Assembly (NCBI GenBank): GCA_964450715.1
Contig: CAYVFC010000029.1
Location: 1 to 64,000 of the forward strand
From: CAYVFC01 sp964450715
GTDB taxonomy: Bacteria; Myxococcota_A; Polyangia; Polyangiales; JAFGIB01
Reading direction: 5' to 3'
DNA: 64,000 nucleotides
The notes under the pieces were generated by a model. The model was given only the letters and a program-made list of their open reading frames with translations, was not told the origin of the DNA and did not search any database. Positions 1 through 8,249 of this stretch are shown piece by piece. Each line of letters opens with the position of its first letter. The stretch's first letter is position 1. A program made the translations under genes and the position numbers.

Positions 1-61
1 CGCCAGGGCGCCCGCCCACGCGGCCGCAACCGGATCGTTTATTTTGCGGTGCCTCCTTAGT

Positions 62-218
62 AAGCGGAATCAAGACCCCTCCCGTCGTCTTTCGGGCGGG
101 GCGACCCCATCTGCGGCGTCGCTCCGCCTCGAAATAGTACCACTATTCCTCGTCGTCCCTCCTTGCATCTGGGGTCGCCGCGCTGCGAAATACTCGGTCC
201 GGAGTCTTGATTCCGCTT
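62..218. repeat. Family A palindromic element, copy A1
   Basis: A core of about 123 bp (79-201) recurs at 9582-9705 and 62976-63098. Here it is flanked by perfect 15-bp inverted arms (62-76 and 204-218) that are not found in the other copies. Inside the core, 101-109 pairs with 170-178, and this stem keeps pairing in A3 although one base pair differs. A small hairpin around AATAGT/ACTATT lies at the centre. The 3' end of the FecR-type gene on the minus strand runs into this element and stops within it. The first 61 bases of the window hold no gene that I can see. Confidence 0.8.
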
Positions 219-1453
219 TCTTCGAGCGCGCGTAGCCGTCGGGTCACCTCCGGCCAGAAGCGTCCGTGCGGATATTTATGGATATATCGTTCAAATAGGG
301 CACGAGCCGCATCGAGTCTTCCGTATTTCGCCCGCAACCGCGCCGCGGCGAACAGAGCGTTTTCCGCGGCCCCGAGCTCGGGATAGCGGGCGACCACGCC
401 GAGATAACGCCGCTCGGCCGTCGTCCGGTCGCCCGCCAGCAATGCGCATTCGGCCAGCAGGGTTTCAGCCTCCGCCCGCTGTTCTCGTGACAGTTTTTCG
501 TCCTGCGCCGCCTGCAACTCGCGTTCGGCTTCCGCGACCCGTCCCCGGGAGAGCTGCTTGCGGGCCAGCGCCAGCCGGTCGTGTACCGAAGGCTCCCGTT
601 TCCGGCCTTCGTCGCTCTTGGACGCGAGCTCTTCTTCCGCGGCCTCAATCGCGGTCGGTTCGTCCGCGGCGTGCGACCAGCTCTGTCCCGGGCCTAGCAG
701 GGCCACCATCTGTCCGGTTTCCCGCCAGAGGACGCGAACCCGCCCCTCTTGAACCGTCACGGCTTGCCGGGTGACCTCGAAGCGCGTTCCTTCCACCATC
801 GCCAGGAATCGATCGGTGGCTACCTCGAAATGGTTTCCGGTCTGCACCTCCGCCTGTACTGCTCCCGAGAGCAGGGCGACCCTGGATCGCTGTTTCATCC
901 ACCGGATACGGGTATCGGACTTCATTTCCAGGCGGGCGAATCCCAAGTCCAGCTTCGCCCCTCTGTCGCTTCGCAATACCGCCTGGCTCGCGAACGCGTC
1001 TCCTCCGGCCGAAACCATCTCGTCACCGTCGAAAAGGCGGCCCGACAGGACCCGGTCCGCGGGCCGCACGTTCCGCTCCGCATACCCGGAAAGGGTCGAA
1101 TTCAAGTCACTACCCGCCACCAAGACGAAGGCGGCGGTCGCGGCCGTAGCCAGGGTCATTACGGTTGCCGCGGCCAGCAAGGTCAGCCGGCGGGGCCGCC
1201 TCGCTTCCTGCAGGCAATGCCTTGGCCCGCGTTCGAACACGACGCGCCGGATGACGTTTTCGCGCGTGGCCCTATCGAGCGGCGACTCGACCAGCAGAGC
1301 CAGCTGTCGGAGCGAGGCGAGCACGCGCGACTCCTGGTCGCACGATTCGCATTCCGACAGGTGCTCCTCCAGGCGCAGCTGCTCGGACTCGTCGAGCCCC
1401 GAGGCGCGTTTCTGGAGCAGTATGGTTGCTCGCAGGCAGTCGAATGTGCTCAT
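143..1453 (-). CDS. Anti-sigma factor-like protein: zinc finger, FecR and TPR domains
   Basis: About 436 aa. The N-terminus carries an HxxxCxxC anti-sigma zinc finger (H31, C35, C38). A membrane segment at about 90-113 is followed by a FecR-type domain (about 150-260) and TPR-like repeats (about 300-410). The expected role is to hold the neighbouring ECF sigma factor at the membrane and release it on an envelope signal; the periplasmic TPR part could sense or bind protein. The start is set at the ATG at 1453, which has a GGGGGGAG ribosome site and lies 2 nt after the sigma factor stop, so a longer in-frame reading is rejected. The last 24 residues are encoded by repeat element A1, so the native C-terminus may have been replaced. 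Confidence 0.82.
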   Translation of the reverse strand: MSTFDCLRATILLQKRASGLDESEQLRLEEHLSECESCDQESRVLASLRQLALLVESPLDRATRENVIRRVVFERGPRHCLQEARRPRRLTLLAAATVMTLATAATAAFVLVAGSDLNSTLSGYAERNVRPADRVLSGRLFDGDEMVSAGGDAFASQAVLRSDRGAKLDLGFARLEMKSDTRIRWMKQRSRVALLSGAVQAEVQTGNHFEVATDRFLAMVEGTRFEVTRQAVTVQEGRVRVLWRETGQMVALLGPGQSWSHAADEPTAIEAAEEELASKSDEGRKREPSVHDRLALARKQLSRGRVAEAERELQAAQDEKLSREQRAEAETLLAECALLAGDRTTAERRYLGVVARYPELGAAENALFAAARLRAKYGRLDAARALFERYIHKYPHGRFWPEVTRRLRALEESGIKTPDRVFRSAATPDARRDDEE

Positions 1454-1455
1454 TA

Positions 1456-2064
1456 CTACAACTCCCCCCGGAAAACGCCGCGCAGCACCGGATCCTTGCT
1501 CGCGCGCGCGATCAGCTCTTTCCGAGCCCAAAACACCCTGGACTTGGTCGCGGTCAAGCTTGCGCCCACCAGCGCGGCCACCTGCTCGACCGAATGCCCC
1601 TCGAACACGTGTAGCACAAAGGCTACACGTTTTTTTGGTCCGATAGCGTCGAGATGGTGGTAGAGCCGCTCCATCATGCGCCGGGTTTCCAGGTTGCGGT
1701 CGGGCGCTCGCGACTCGTCCTCGGTACGCGCGTCCTCTACTACCGTCAGCCTGGCCCGGCGCGTCCGTTCCGGTTTGCGCAGATGCTCCTGGGCCACGCG
1801 TATAGCGATGCGCGAAAGCCAGGTTCTTACGCGGGCTTCCCCGCGAAAACCAGGAAACGCTTTCATGGCGGCCATAAGCGTCATCTGCAGAAGATCCTCC
1901 ACCTCATCTCCCGGACCGGCGACGCGGGTTAGCAGGCGCTCCAGGAACGGAGCGTGCTCGGAAAAGACCTGCTGTAGCGCGGCCCGGTCACCGCCCCTGC
2001 AGGCTTCCACCAGATCGGCCTCTTGTTCTAAGGCCTTCCGGTCGACGAGTCGCAACGTGGCCAC
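1456..2064 (-). CDS. ECF-type RNA polymerase sigma factor
   Basis: A 202-aa sigma-70 family protein with only regions 2 and 4, as in extracytoplasmic-function sigma factors. Region 2 (about residues 25-95) includes the DLLQMTLMAAMKAFPGFRG segment and a TWLSRIAIR helix. Region 4 (about 135-190) ends in a helix-turn-helix (VEQVAALVGASLTATKSRVF). It probably directs transcription of envelope-stress or surface genes and is controlled by the co-transcribed zinc-finger/FecR protein 2 nt downstream. The start is a GTG preceded by AGAGAGAA. A divergent envelope-protein gene begins about 145 bp away and is a natural candidate target, which is inference. Confidence 0.9.
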   Translation of the reverse strand: MATLRLVDRKALEQEADLVEACRGGDRAALQQVFSEHAPFLERLLTRVAGPGDEVEDLLQMTLMAAMKAFPGFRGEARVRTWLSRIAIRVAQEHLRKPERTRRARLTVVEDARTEDESRAPDRNLETRRMMERLYHHLDAIGPKKRVAFVLHVFEGHSVEQVAALVGASLTATKSRVFWARKELIARASKDPVLRGVFRGEL

Positions 2065-2209
2065 TTCTCTCTAATTGTGTGAGAACCGCTGTAAAGGGTC
2101 GAAAGAATTGTTGCCTCCTCGCGCGGAGCTCTACCTCGACCGATCGAGGAGCCAACGGTTTAATCATACCCCGTCATCGGGCTACAGTACCGGTACTTGC
2201 GAGCTTTCG

Positions 2210-3274
2210 TTGAAGAAAACTTGGAAAAACTGTATTTCGCGACGGGGAACGACGAGCCTCAATGCTCACCGTCTCTTACTGTTAGCGTTTTTGGGCTGGT
2301 ACCTGCCATGCGCCGCCTCTGCGCAACCCGAGGTGATCGTCTTGAGCGCCAAAGGATCCGAGGCGCGGCCCGGTCTTATCGACGCTCTGCGCATTCAGCT
2401 CGCCGGCAGTGCGAGGGTAGGAGACGGCGGTCGGCTTGCCGGGCAAGCGCTGGCCGACCGGGTAGAGAACGCGGTGAAGATCGTGCGGAAGAAGCGGGCT
2501 GTGCTCGCCCTCTGGGTACAGGGACCGGTACCGTTGTCCGATAGAAGCGAGGAGCTAGTCCTCTACCTGGTCGGTGAGCACCGGGGCCGCGCGCTGGTGG
2601 AGGTGTTGCAGATCCCGTGCGGCGCCGGCCCCGAGGTCGACCGCACGCTCGCCCTCAAGACACGGGAGGTGCTCGACGATATCCTGTCGGGCGTTCCGTC
2701 CGAATCGCTCCTCGAGGAGCCCGAGTCGGCGATGCCGGTAAAAGCAGCATCGCCCCTCGGCTGGTTCGTGGACCTGGGGCTCGCCATCGGGAGCCAGAAG
2801 CGCTCGAATCTCGGGCAATGGGGCTTGTCGCTGGGTGCCGGGGGGCATTTGCGCATCGCCGATTCTATTAGCCTGGGCGCGCGCTTGTCGTTTCGCCTTT
2901 TTCCTTCGGTCGATATCGAGACCGAGCAAGGAAGGGTGACGTTCCACGAGCTCGATCCGGGGCTTTACCTGATCGGCCTGTTGCACCCGTTGCCATTCTT
3001 GGCCGTCGGACTGCAACAGGGGGCTCTGTTAGGTTTCGTCGATGCCGAGGGTACGACGCCTTCCGGAGCGAGCGGTTCGAGCGTCGAGCTTGTGCCGTCG
3101 CTGCTCTCCGAGCTGATGGTAGAGCTCGAGTTGCGCACCGGGCTCGTTCTTCGCCTCGGCGCCGGTCTAGAGGTTAACCTGCGCAAGCTGCGTTTCGCGG
3201 TGAACGACGAAGAGGTGGCAAACCTCGGTCGAATCCGTCCGCAGGGCCAGGCGGCTCTAGTGCTCTTTTTTTAG
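2210..3274 (+). CDS. Exported protein, probable outer-membrane beta-barrel
   Basis: I chose the TTG at 2210, giving about 354 aa. This puts KK-containing basic residues just before a hydrophobic stretch (LLLLAFLGWYLPCAASA) that reads as a signal peptide; longer in-frame starts would bury it. The middle (about 40-170) is a globular alpha/beta region of unknown type. The C-terminal half alternates polar and hydrophobic residues with many Gly and ends in LVLFF, typical of outer-membrane barrels. It is transcribed divergently from the ECF sigma factor and convergently with the lipoprotein gene, whose stop lies 1 bp away. I do not recognise a named family. Confidence 0.7.
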   Translation: MKKTWKNCISRRGTTSLNAHRLLLLAFLGWYLPCAASAQPEVIVLSAKGSEARPGLIDALRIQLAGSARVGDGGRLAGQALADRVENAVKIVRKKRAVLALWVQGPVPLSDRSEELVLYLVGEHRGRALVEVLQIPCGAGPEVDRTLALKTREVLDDILSGVPSESLLEEPESAMPVKAASPLGWFVDLGLAIGSQKRSNLGQWGLSLGAGGHLRIADSISLGARLSFRLFPSVDIETEQGRVTFHELDPGLYLIGLLHPLPFLAVGLQQGALLGFVDAEGTTPSGASGSSVELVPSLLSELMVELELRTGLVLRLGAGLEVNLRKLRFAVNDEEVANLGRIRPQGQAALVLFF

Positions 3275-3275
3275 C

Positions 3276-4391
3276 TCACTCCACGATCTGTAGACAGCAC
3301 CCCTGCAAGCAGTAGTACCCGGTCGGGCACTCCGCCTGGTTCAGGCACACCTGCGCTCCGTTGTCGCAGGTAAACGGCACACCGCTTCCCCCGGGCTCGC
3401 CGCTGCCAGCGGTGCCGTCTCCGCCGGACGAGGAGCCGCCGCTGCCCGAGGTGCCATCGCCCCCGGACGAGGAACCGCCGCTGCCTGACGTACCGTCTCC
3501 GCTGGACGTGCCTCCGGTTCCGCTTTCGCCCGAGGTGCCCCCGCTGCCCGAGGTGCCCTCGGCGCCGCCGCTTCCGCCTGTCCCCGCGCCACCCGGAGGC
3601 ATTCTGTCGTCGGTCCAGCAATGGTCCGGAAGGTCCTCGATGGTCTTGCCAGGACAGAGCTCGCATTCGCCGCACTCGTTGGAGCAGTCATCGGACGGTA
3701 TGCAGGTTTGACACGCGTCCAGGTCGTCTTCCGTGCAATCGGCGCTGATCAACACGTTCACGGTCGTCCCGTCATCCTTCTGGATGGTGCAGCATCCGAA
3801 GCAGTCGCAACCGCTCGGCGTACGGGCCATGCAGTACTCGATGCACTGCTGGGTGAGGGTGCATTGGGGGTCGTCCTGTGCGAGCTCTCCGGTCAGGCAC
3901 TCGGTGGGATAGCGACAGCCGTCGTTTCCGGCGCCCGAGTCCCCGTCGAAGAAGCAATCCTGCCATTTCGGGTCGCTGTTGTCGCCCGGAATACCCGTGG
4001 CGAAACTTCCCTCGTCATCGTCGAGCGGTCCGATGCACTCGAGGTCGAACCCATCCGCAGCGCCGTCGCCGTCGTCGTCTACTCCATTGGCGCACTCGCA
4101 GGGGCGGTCTCCGCAGAGCATGAGCTCCTCGGGTACGCTCCAGCCCGTGTCGGTTACGCCGAGCTGGTCCGGCAGCGAGGGAGCGCCGCCGGTACCGTCG
4201 GAACCGCTCGTTCCGCTCTGTCCCCCTGCCGCTGCGCCGCCGGCCGCTCCCGACTGGGAACCGTCTGCTGCTTCTCCGATCGAGCCAGCGCCATCGACAC
4301 CGCCGTCGATCGCCGGCGCGCCTTTGTCCGCGCTACAGGCCGCGACCATCAATACGATTATTGGAAATAAAAATTCACGAGACCTTAGCAT
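3276..4391 (-). CDS. Cysteine-rich lipoprotein with Gly/Ser repeat tail
   Basis: A 371-aa protein starting at an ATG, with a short basic N-terminus, a hydrophobic core and a lipobox ending in AAC (residues about 16-19), so it should be lipidated. The central part is rich in Cys (more than 20) and contains an NGVDDDGDGAADGFD calcium-binding-like loop. A low-complexity Gly/Ser/Thr region (about 265-345) precedes a last Cys-rich knob. This layout is common among myxobacterial surface lipoproteins (general knowledge); the function is unknown. Its coding sequence contains a 39-bp tandem repeat. Confidence 0.8.
   Translation of the reverse strand: MLRSREFLFPIIVLMVAACSADKGAPAIDGGVDGAGSIGEAADGSQSGAAGGAAAGGQSGTSGSDGTGGAPSLPDQLGVTDTGWSVPEELMLCGDRPCECANGVDDDGDGAADGFDLECIGPLDDDEGSFATGIPGDNSDPKWQDCFFDGDSGAGNDGCRYPTECLTGELAQDDPQCTLTQQCIEYCMARTPSGCDCFGCCTIQKDDGTTVNVLISADCTEDDLDACQTCIPSDDCSNECGECELCPGKTIEDLPDHCWTDDRMPPGGAGTGGSGGAEGTSGSGGTSGESGTGGTSSGDGTSGSGGSSSGGDGTSGSGGSSSGGDGTAGSGEPGGSGVPFTCDNGAQVCLNQAECPTGYYCLQGCCLQIVE
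3411..3508. repeat. 39-bp tandem repeat inside lipoprotein gene
   Basis: Two full units (3411-3449, 3450-3488) and a partial third (3489-3508) encode a 13-residue Gly/Ser/Asp unit. Units differ at only a few positions, so copy number may vary between strains. Confidence 0.8.
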
Positions 4392-4706
4392 GTTCTACCC
4401 CTGGTGTTAGGCCCCTTCTGTCGGAGCGAGCGGTGTCATACCGCGGTGCCTACGGTTTCGACGCTTCCGTGTTTTCTTACATGATACTCCAATGTAGGTA
4501 GGTACGTCCCATAGATGCACGGTCGTTCCATCTGGATGAACAAAAACGAGCACGAGGCGATCGTTTTTTTCGATAATGGCGAAAACGCGGGAAACATGAA
4601 GTCGATCGCGCGAGCTTCCGCTGTGAACGAAAAAAAACAACCGGTTACCGGAGAGGAACCGTTATAATCGACCTGCGACCGCTAAGAACGGAAGGGGGCG
4701 AAAGCG
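4392..4706. other. AT-richer intergenic region, divergent promoters
   Basis: This 315-bp gap between divergent genes is clearly richer in A/T than its surroundings, with several A or T runs. A reading frame of 77 codons on the minus strand has no ribosome site or recognisable protein character, so I treat the gap as regulatory. Confidence 0.5.
4663..4668 (+). promoter_or_regulatory. Candidate -10 box (TATAAT)
   Basis: A perfect TATAAT lies about 40 bp before the start of the gene at 4707, in an AT-rich gap of a GC-rich region. I see no good -35 at 17 bp, so this is only a candidate. Confidence 0.4.
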
Positions 4707-6203
4707 ATGGCCGACCAAGTCGAAGAACTGATGGAGGAGCTCTCAGGCCCCGAGGTTCTGGCGTCGCGCGGACAGACGACCGATAGCGGAGGTGGGCGGC
4801 TGGTTCTCGCCGCCGGCAAGCTACTGGTTCGAGGCGCGGTTCGCGGTCGGGTGCTCGGCGAGATCATACAGTTGCGCGCCATCGCTTTTTCCGACGCCGG
4901 GGGAAGGCGTGCGGAGCTGGAATTCGAGGACGGAACGGTCTGGGTGCTGACCGATAAAAAGAAGGGGCGTTTGCTGCAGTTCTGTCGAAGCATCGAAGGG
5001 ATATTGGGGCGCTCTGACCTGGTCTCGGTGGCACCGGGTTTCGTCGAACAGGTCAAACTGTATCTGACCCCGGAGCGTCGCTGGCAGATTGCGATCGTTG
5101 TCGCCGCCGCGCTGGCCGCCTGGTCCCTGAGCCTGGCGGTGGCCAAGGTGGCCGCGTTGGGTATCGCCGTGATCTGGCTGGCGGTTGCCTGGCTGCTCGC
5201 CGTGGTGCTGGCGAAGACGTGGAAGGCGGCGCGCTGGCTGGCGCCGGTCGGTGCGATGGCGCGGAAGAGCGGGAGGGGGGTGGCGGTAGCCGTCCCGCTT
5301 CTGCTGATGGCGGGTTCGGCCGCCGGCCTGCAAGAGGCCGGTCGGCGATCGGTCCTGGCCGCGAAGGCGGAGCGGGAGCGTCTGCAGGCCCTGGAGCAGC
5401 AGGAGCTGGCGGCCAAGCGGGAAGCCGAGCGGAAGAGACGTGACCGCGAGCGGGCCGACGTGCTTGCCGGGAAGATGGACGCTGCCATGAAAGAATCGCG
5501 GTGGCGCGACGCCCACGGCATCTATCTAAAGATCAAAGAGCTGAGCCCCGAGCACGAGAGCTTGAATGCGGTAGGTGCCGAGCTGAAATCCGAGCTGGCG
5601 GCCCTGGACGAGAAAGAGCGGCTGGTCGCCGTGACCTCGGGAGTCAGACAGGCGCGGCGGATCGTCAAGGACAGGGTAATGTGCGAAAGCGCGAAGACGG
5701 TGGCCGACGTCTGGAGCAAGCTTCGCCGGGTCCGACCCGGGGACGAGCGCTGGCTCGAGGCCGCCAAGGCGACCGAGAAGCTGGAGCGCTGCCGGGAGCG
5801 ACTGGAGAGCATCTTCGGCCGGAACGTCATCGCGGTTCGCGAACAGGAGAGAAGCGCCTTCTCGCGTACCGTCCGGCAACAGCTGCGAGAGAGAGGGTAC
5901 GCGTCCGATATCGAGCTCGAAGGGAAAGCGCAGCAGATCATGAACGTGGTCATCGCGAATCTGAGCGAGGCCGACGCAGCGGCCATCAGCCAGGACGATT
6001 CGGGGCAGGACGACGGTTTGCTGGAAAGGGCTGAACGGGTCGGGTTTCGCCGGGTAGTGCTATCGGACGGCAAGCGCAAGAGCTGGAAGTACGACCTCGA
6101 GCCCGAGGACGAGTCCAGTCTGGGTAACACCGTATTGGAGAAGTTCGGCTTGGATAAACCTTTGAGAATCGAGGCTCCCTCGGCCGCTGCCCAGGAGGGA
6201 TGA
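4707..6203 (+). CDS. Membrane protein with central coiled coil, function unknown
   Basis: 498 aa. The ATG at 4707 follows a strong GGAAGGGGGCG ribosome site. Residues 1-125 form a soluble domain ending in YLTPERRW. Two or three hydrophobic segments follow (about 129-170 and 190-212). A long charged coiled coil rich in Ala, Glu and Arg spans about 215-260, and a mostly helical region of roughly 230 residues ends the protein. The helix around MKESRWRDAHGIYLKIKELSPEH resembles a single TPR unit. I recognise no family. Its stop touches the stop of the convergent HAD gene. Confidence 0.75.
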   Translation: MADQVEELMEELSGPEVLASRGQTTDSGGGRLVLAAGKLLVRGAVRGRVLGEIIQLRAIAFSDAGGRRAELEFEDGTVWVLTDKKKGRLLQFCRSIEGILGRSDLVSVAPGFVEQVKLYLTPERRWQIAIVVAAALAAWSLSLAVAKVAALGIAVIWLAVAWLLAVVLAKTWKAARWLAPVGAMARKSGRGVAVAVPLLLMAGSAAGLQEAGRRSVLAAKAERERLQALEQQELAAKREAERKRRDRERADVLAGKMDAAMKESRWRDAHGIYLKIKELSPEHESLNAVGAELKSELAALDEKERLVAVTSGVRQARRIVKDRVMCESAKTVADVWSKLRRVRPGDERWLEAAKATEKLERCRERLESIFGRNVIAVREQERSAFSRTVRQQLRERGYASDIELEGKAQQIMNVVIANLSEADAAAISQDDSGQDDGLLERAERVGFRRVVLSDGKRKSWKYDLEPEDESSLGNTVLEKFGLDKPLRIEAPSAAAQEG

Positions 6204-6821
6204 TTACGGCGCCGCCGTCGCCACGCCCAGGCGCTGCATCGCGCCTTGCAGATCAGTGCCGGGAAGGGCCCGGATGGCGCTCCAGCCCAGGCCGCGGGCC
6301 GCGCTCACGTTCTGCTCGAGGTCGTCGACGAAGAGGGCGCTCGGGGGAGAGGCGCCGAGCGCCCGTAGCGCGTGCTCGAAGATGCGGCTCTCGGGCTTGC
6401 GGGAACCGACCTCGCAAGAGTAGACACGCGTCTCGAAGAGCGAAAAGAAGTCGTACTTCTCTTCCAGGAACTGCACGTGGGCCGCATTGATATTTGATAT
6501 GATGCCGAGCCGGTAACGCTCGCGCAGCCTCCGGGCCAGCTCTAGGTTGCTCTCCAGGGGGAAGAAGATGTCCGAGGCCGCAAGCACCAGCTCGTCCAGC
6601 TCCCCCTGGTACCGGAGCTTGGCCTGCAGATCGGAGAAGAACTGCTCGGTCGTCAGCAGTCCCCGCTCGTACTCGTCGATGCGGGACTCGGAGAGCCGGT
6701 TCAGGATCTGGTCGGAAGCGATGGCGGAGCGATCACCGATTGCCTTTGCCGCCTTTCCCCAATCGAAAGCGAGCAGGACGTTTCCGATGTCGAAGTAGAT
6801 GTGCTCGATGCCCATGGCCAC
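6204..6821 (-). CDS. HAD-superfamily phosphatase, YihX-like
   Basis: 205 aa. Motif I reads YFDIGNVLLAFDW near the N-terminus. The usual second Asp is Asn, as in the YihX/glucose-1-phosphatase subgroup. A helical cap follows, then the conserved Lys in GSRKPESRIFEHAL, and motif IV in LFVDDLEQNVSAARGLGW. The family hydrolyses small phosphorylated metabolites in the cytoplasm; the substrate cannot be read from the sequence. Length fits the family. It is convergent with the preceding gene with no gap between the stops. Confidence 0.85.
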   Translation of the reverse strand: MAMGIEHIYFDIGNVLLAFDWGKAAKAIGDRSAIASDQILNRLSESRIDEYERGLLTTEQFFSDLQAKLRYQGELDELVLAASDIFFPLESNLELARRLRERYRLGIISNINAAHVQFLEEKYDFFSLFETRVYSCEVGSRKPESRIFEHALRALGASPPSALFVDDLEQNVSAARGLGWSAIRALPGTDLQGAMQRLGVATAAP

Positions 6822-6950
6822 CGCTTGCGTTTCGCGCCGAGCGCGCGGGCCCTCAGGCGCCGCCGGGCTCGCCGGTTGGATTTCCCGATCCTGCTATAGT
6901 ATGCAGTGCGTGTCGGGTGATCTAGCACAGCTCGACCAGAGGCAGAGGAG

Positions 6951-7625
6951 ATGGGCGGTACCGACAGCTGGTTATTGGAGCGGTTTCTCTTCTGGATTCC
7001 GTTGATACTGTCGCTTTCGGTTCACGAGTGGGCGCACGCCTACTCCGCCTACAGGCTGGGCGACGACACCGCCGCCCGAGAGGGACGGCTCACCCTGAAT
7101 CCGATCGCGCACATAGACCCCGTCGGATCGATCCTCTTGCCCCTGCTGGGCGTGCCGTTCGGGTGGGCCAGGCCGGTTCCGGTCTCTCCGGTACGCTTCC
7201 GACGCGACATCAGCATGCGCACCGGTATGGTCATTACCGCCGCGGCAGGGCCGCTGTCGAATCTCCTCATCGCCGTGCTGTGCATGGTGGGGGCCTCGAT
7301 CCTGATCAAGATTAATCCCGCGCTACTGGCCGGCAACGGCAGGGCCGTGGTGTTCCTGCTCTACAACGCGGTCGGACTCAACGTGATCCTGGCCATCTTC
7401 AATGTACTGCCCGTATTCCCCCTGGACGGAAGCCGGGTGGTGGACGGATTCATCTCCTACCGCCTGCGTCCGGCTTGGGAGCGCTTCGTACAGTACAGCC
7501 CCCTGGTGCTGATCTTCATCGTGGTCTTGCCCGAGATCATCCCGGGTCTCGATTTTCTCGAGTGGCCCTACCGGATGATGATGCGCTTGATGCTCGACCT
7601 GAGCGATCGCATCCTGGCGCTGTAA
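6951..7625 (+). CDS. Site-2 protease family (M50) membrane metalloprotease
   Basis: 224 aa. The zinc-binding HEWAH motif lies near residue 26 inside a hydrophobic helix. The second conserved site, NVLPVFPLDGSRVV, lies at about 150-163 and supplies the third ligand (Asp). Five or six hydrophobic segments make it a short polytopic S2P of the kind that lacks a PDZ domain. Such proteases cut membrane-bound substrates within the bilayer; the substrate here is unknown. An AGAGGCAGAGGAG stretch precedes the ATG. The stop is directly followed by repeat element B1. Confidence 0.88.
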   Translation: MGGTDSWLLERFLFWIPLILSLSVHEWAHAYSAYRLGDDTAAREGRLTLNPIAHIDPVGSILLPLLGVPFGWARPVPVSPVRFRRDISMRTGMVITAAAGPLSNLLIAVLCMVGASILIKINPALLAGNGRAVVFLLYNAVGLNVILAIFNVLPVFPLDGSRVVDGFISYRLRPAWERFVQYSPLVLIFIVVLPEIIPGLDFLEWPYRMMMRLMLDLSDRILAL

Positions 7626-7627
7626 CG

Positions 7628-7844
7628 GTCATAAGCGTTCAGGCCTGGGACCGTGCGGCGGCCAAGGCGCCCGAAAAAGCTCGGCGCCCAGCAGGGCCGC
7701 CGAGGAGTGTACTCACGTACATGACGAGGCGGCCCGAGGACGCTGGGGTGATTGCACGGAATCGCCCCAGTTCTGGCGCCGGTTTTTCGGGATGGATTGG
7801 CCGCCGTCGTTTCATACACCGATACCCCCTGAACGTTTATTGAC
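7628..7844. repeat. Family B palindromic element, copy B1
   Basis: This element fills almost the whole gap between two convergent genes (stops at 7625 and 7847). Imperfect outer arms (7628-7643 and 7828-7844) enclose a nested stem built from CGGCGGCCAA, CCCGAAAAA and CGGCGCC and their complements. Within that lie two hairpins: one with GGGCCGCC/GGCGGCCC (7694-7701 and 7728-7735), the other with CTGGGGTGATT/AATCGCCCCAG. On paper this is a three-way junction. A second full copy lies inverted at 14328-14553 and a copy lacking the centre at about 42645-42706. A role as a two-way terminator is plausible, but I see no T-tract. Confidence 0.8.
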
Positions 7845-7846
7845 GG

Positions 7847-8200
7847 TCAAATGAAACGCAGCACTCCCAGCATGGTCAGAAGCGCGCCGAGCATGCTGAC
7901 CATGAAGCCGGCGGCGCCCAGGTAGAACCAGGGGAAGACCCGCTCGCGGTCCGAGTCGTCGAGGTCCGGGTGGTAGCGGGTGGGATGAAGCCACCATCTA
8001 TCGGGCAGGGGAGGGCGGCGAAGCAGCGCTTCGCGGAGTCGCAGGTGGTACCAAAAGCCCGCGGGCACCCCGAACAGCATACCGAGGCCGGCGCAGATGA
8101 ACCCGGCGGATATCAGGATGCCCGTCGGCACTATCAGCACTGCCAGACCGGCCGCCACCATGGCGGCCAACACCGTCAGCACCATCAATACTTCGAGCAC
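7847..8200 (-). CDS. Small integral membrane protein, unknown function
   Basis: 117 aa. Two hydrophobic stretches occupy about residues 3-50, and a third lies at 93-115. Between them is a loop with WWLHPTRYHPDLDDSDRERVFPW, rich in Trp, His and Asp. No family is recognised. Its start lies about 50 bp downstream of the stop of the enoyl-CoA hydratase-like gene on the same strand, so the two may be co-transcribed. The stop abuts element B1. Confidence 0.65.
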   Translation of the reverse strand: MLEVLMVLTVLAAMVAAGLAVLIVPTGILISAGFICAGLGMLFGVPAGFWYHLRLREALLRRPPLPDRWWLHPTRYHPDLDDSDRERVFPWFYLGAAGFMVSMLGALLTMLGVLRFI

Positions 8201-8249
8201 GCGATCGCTCCCCGGGTGATTGCGTCCTGCGTCAGAATATCCTCGGCCG

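Noticed and set aside
4407..4640. A 77-codon minus-strand frame before the lipoprotein gene
   Set aside because: It lies in an AT-rich divergent promoter region, lacks a ribosome site, and has no recognisable protein character.
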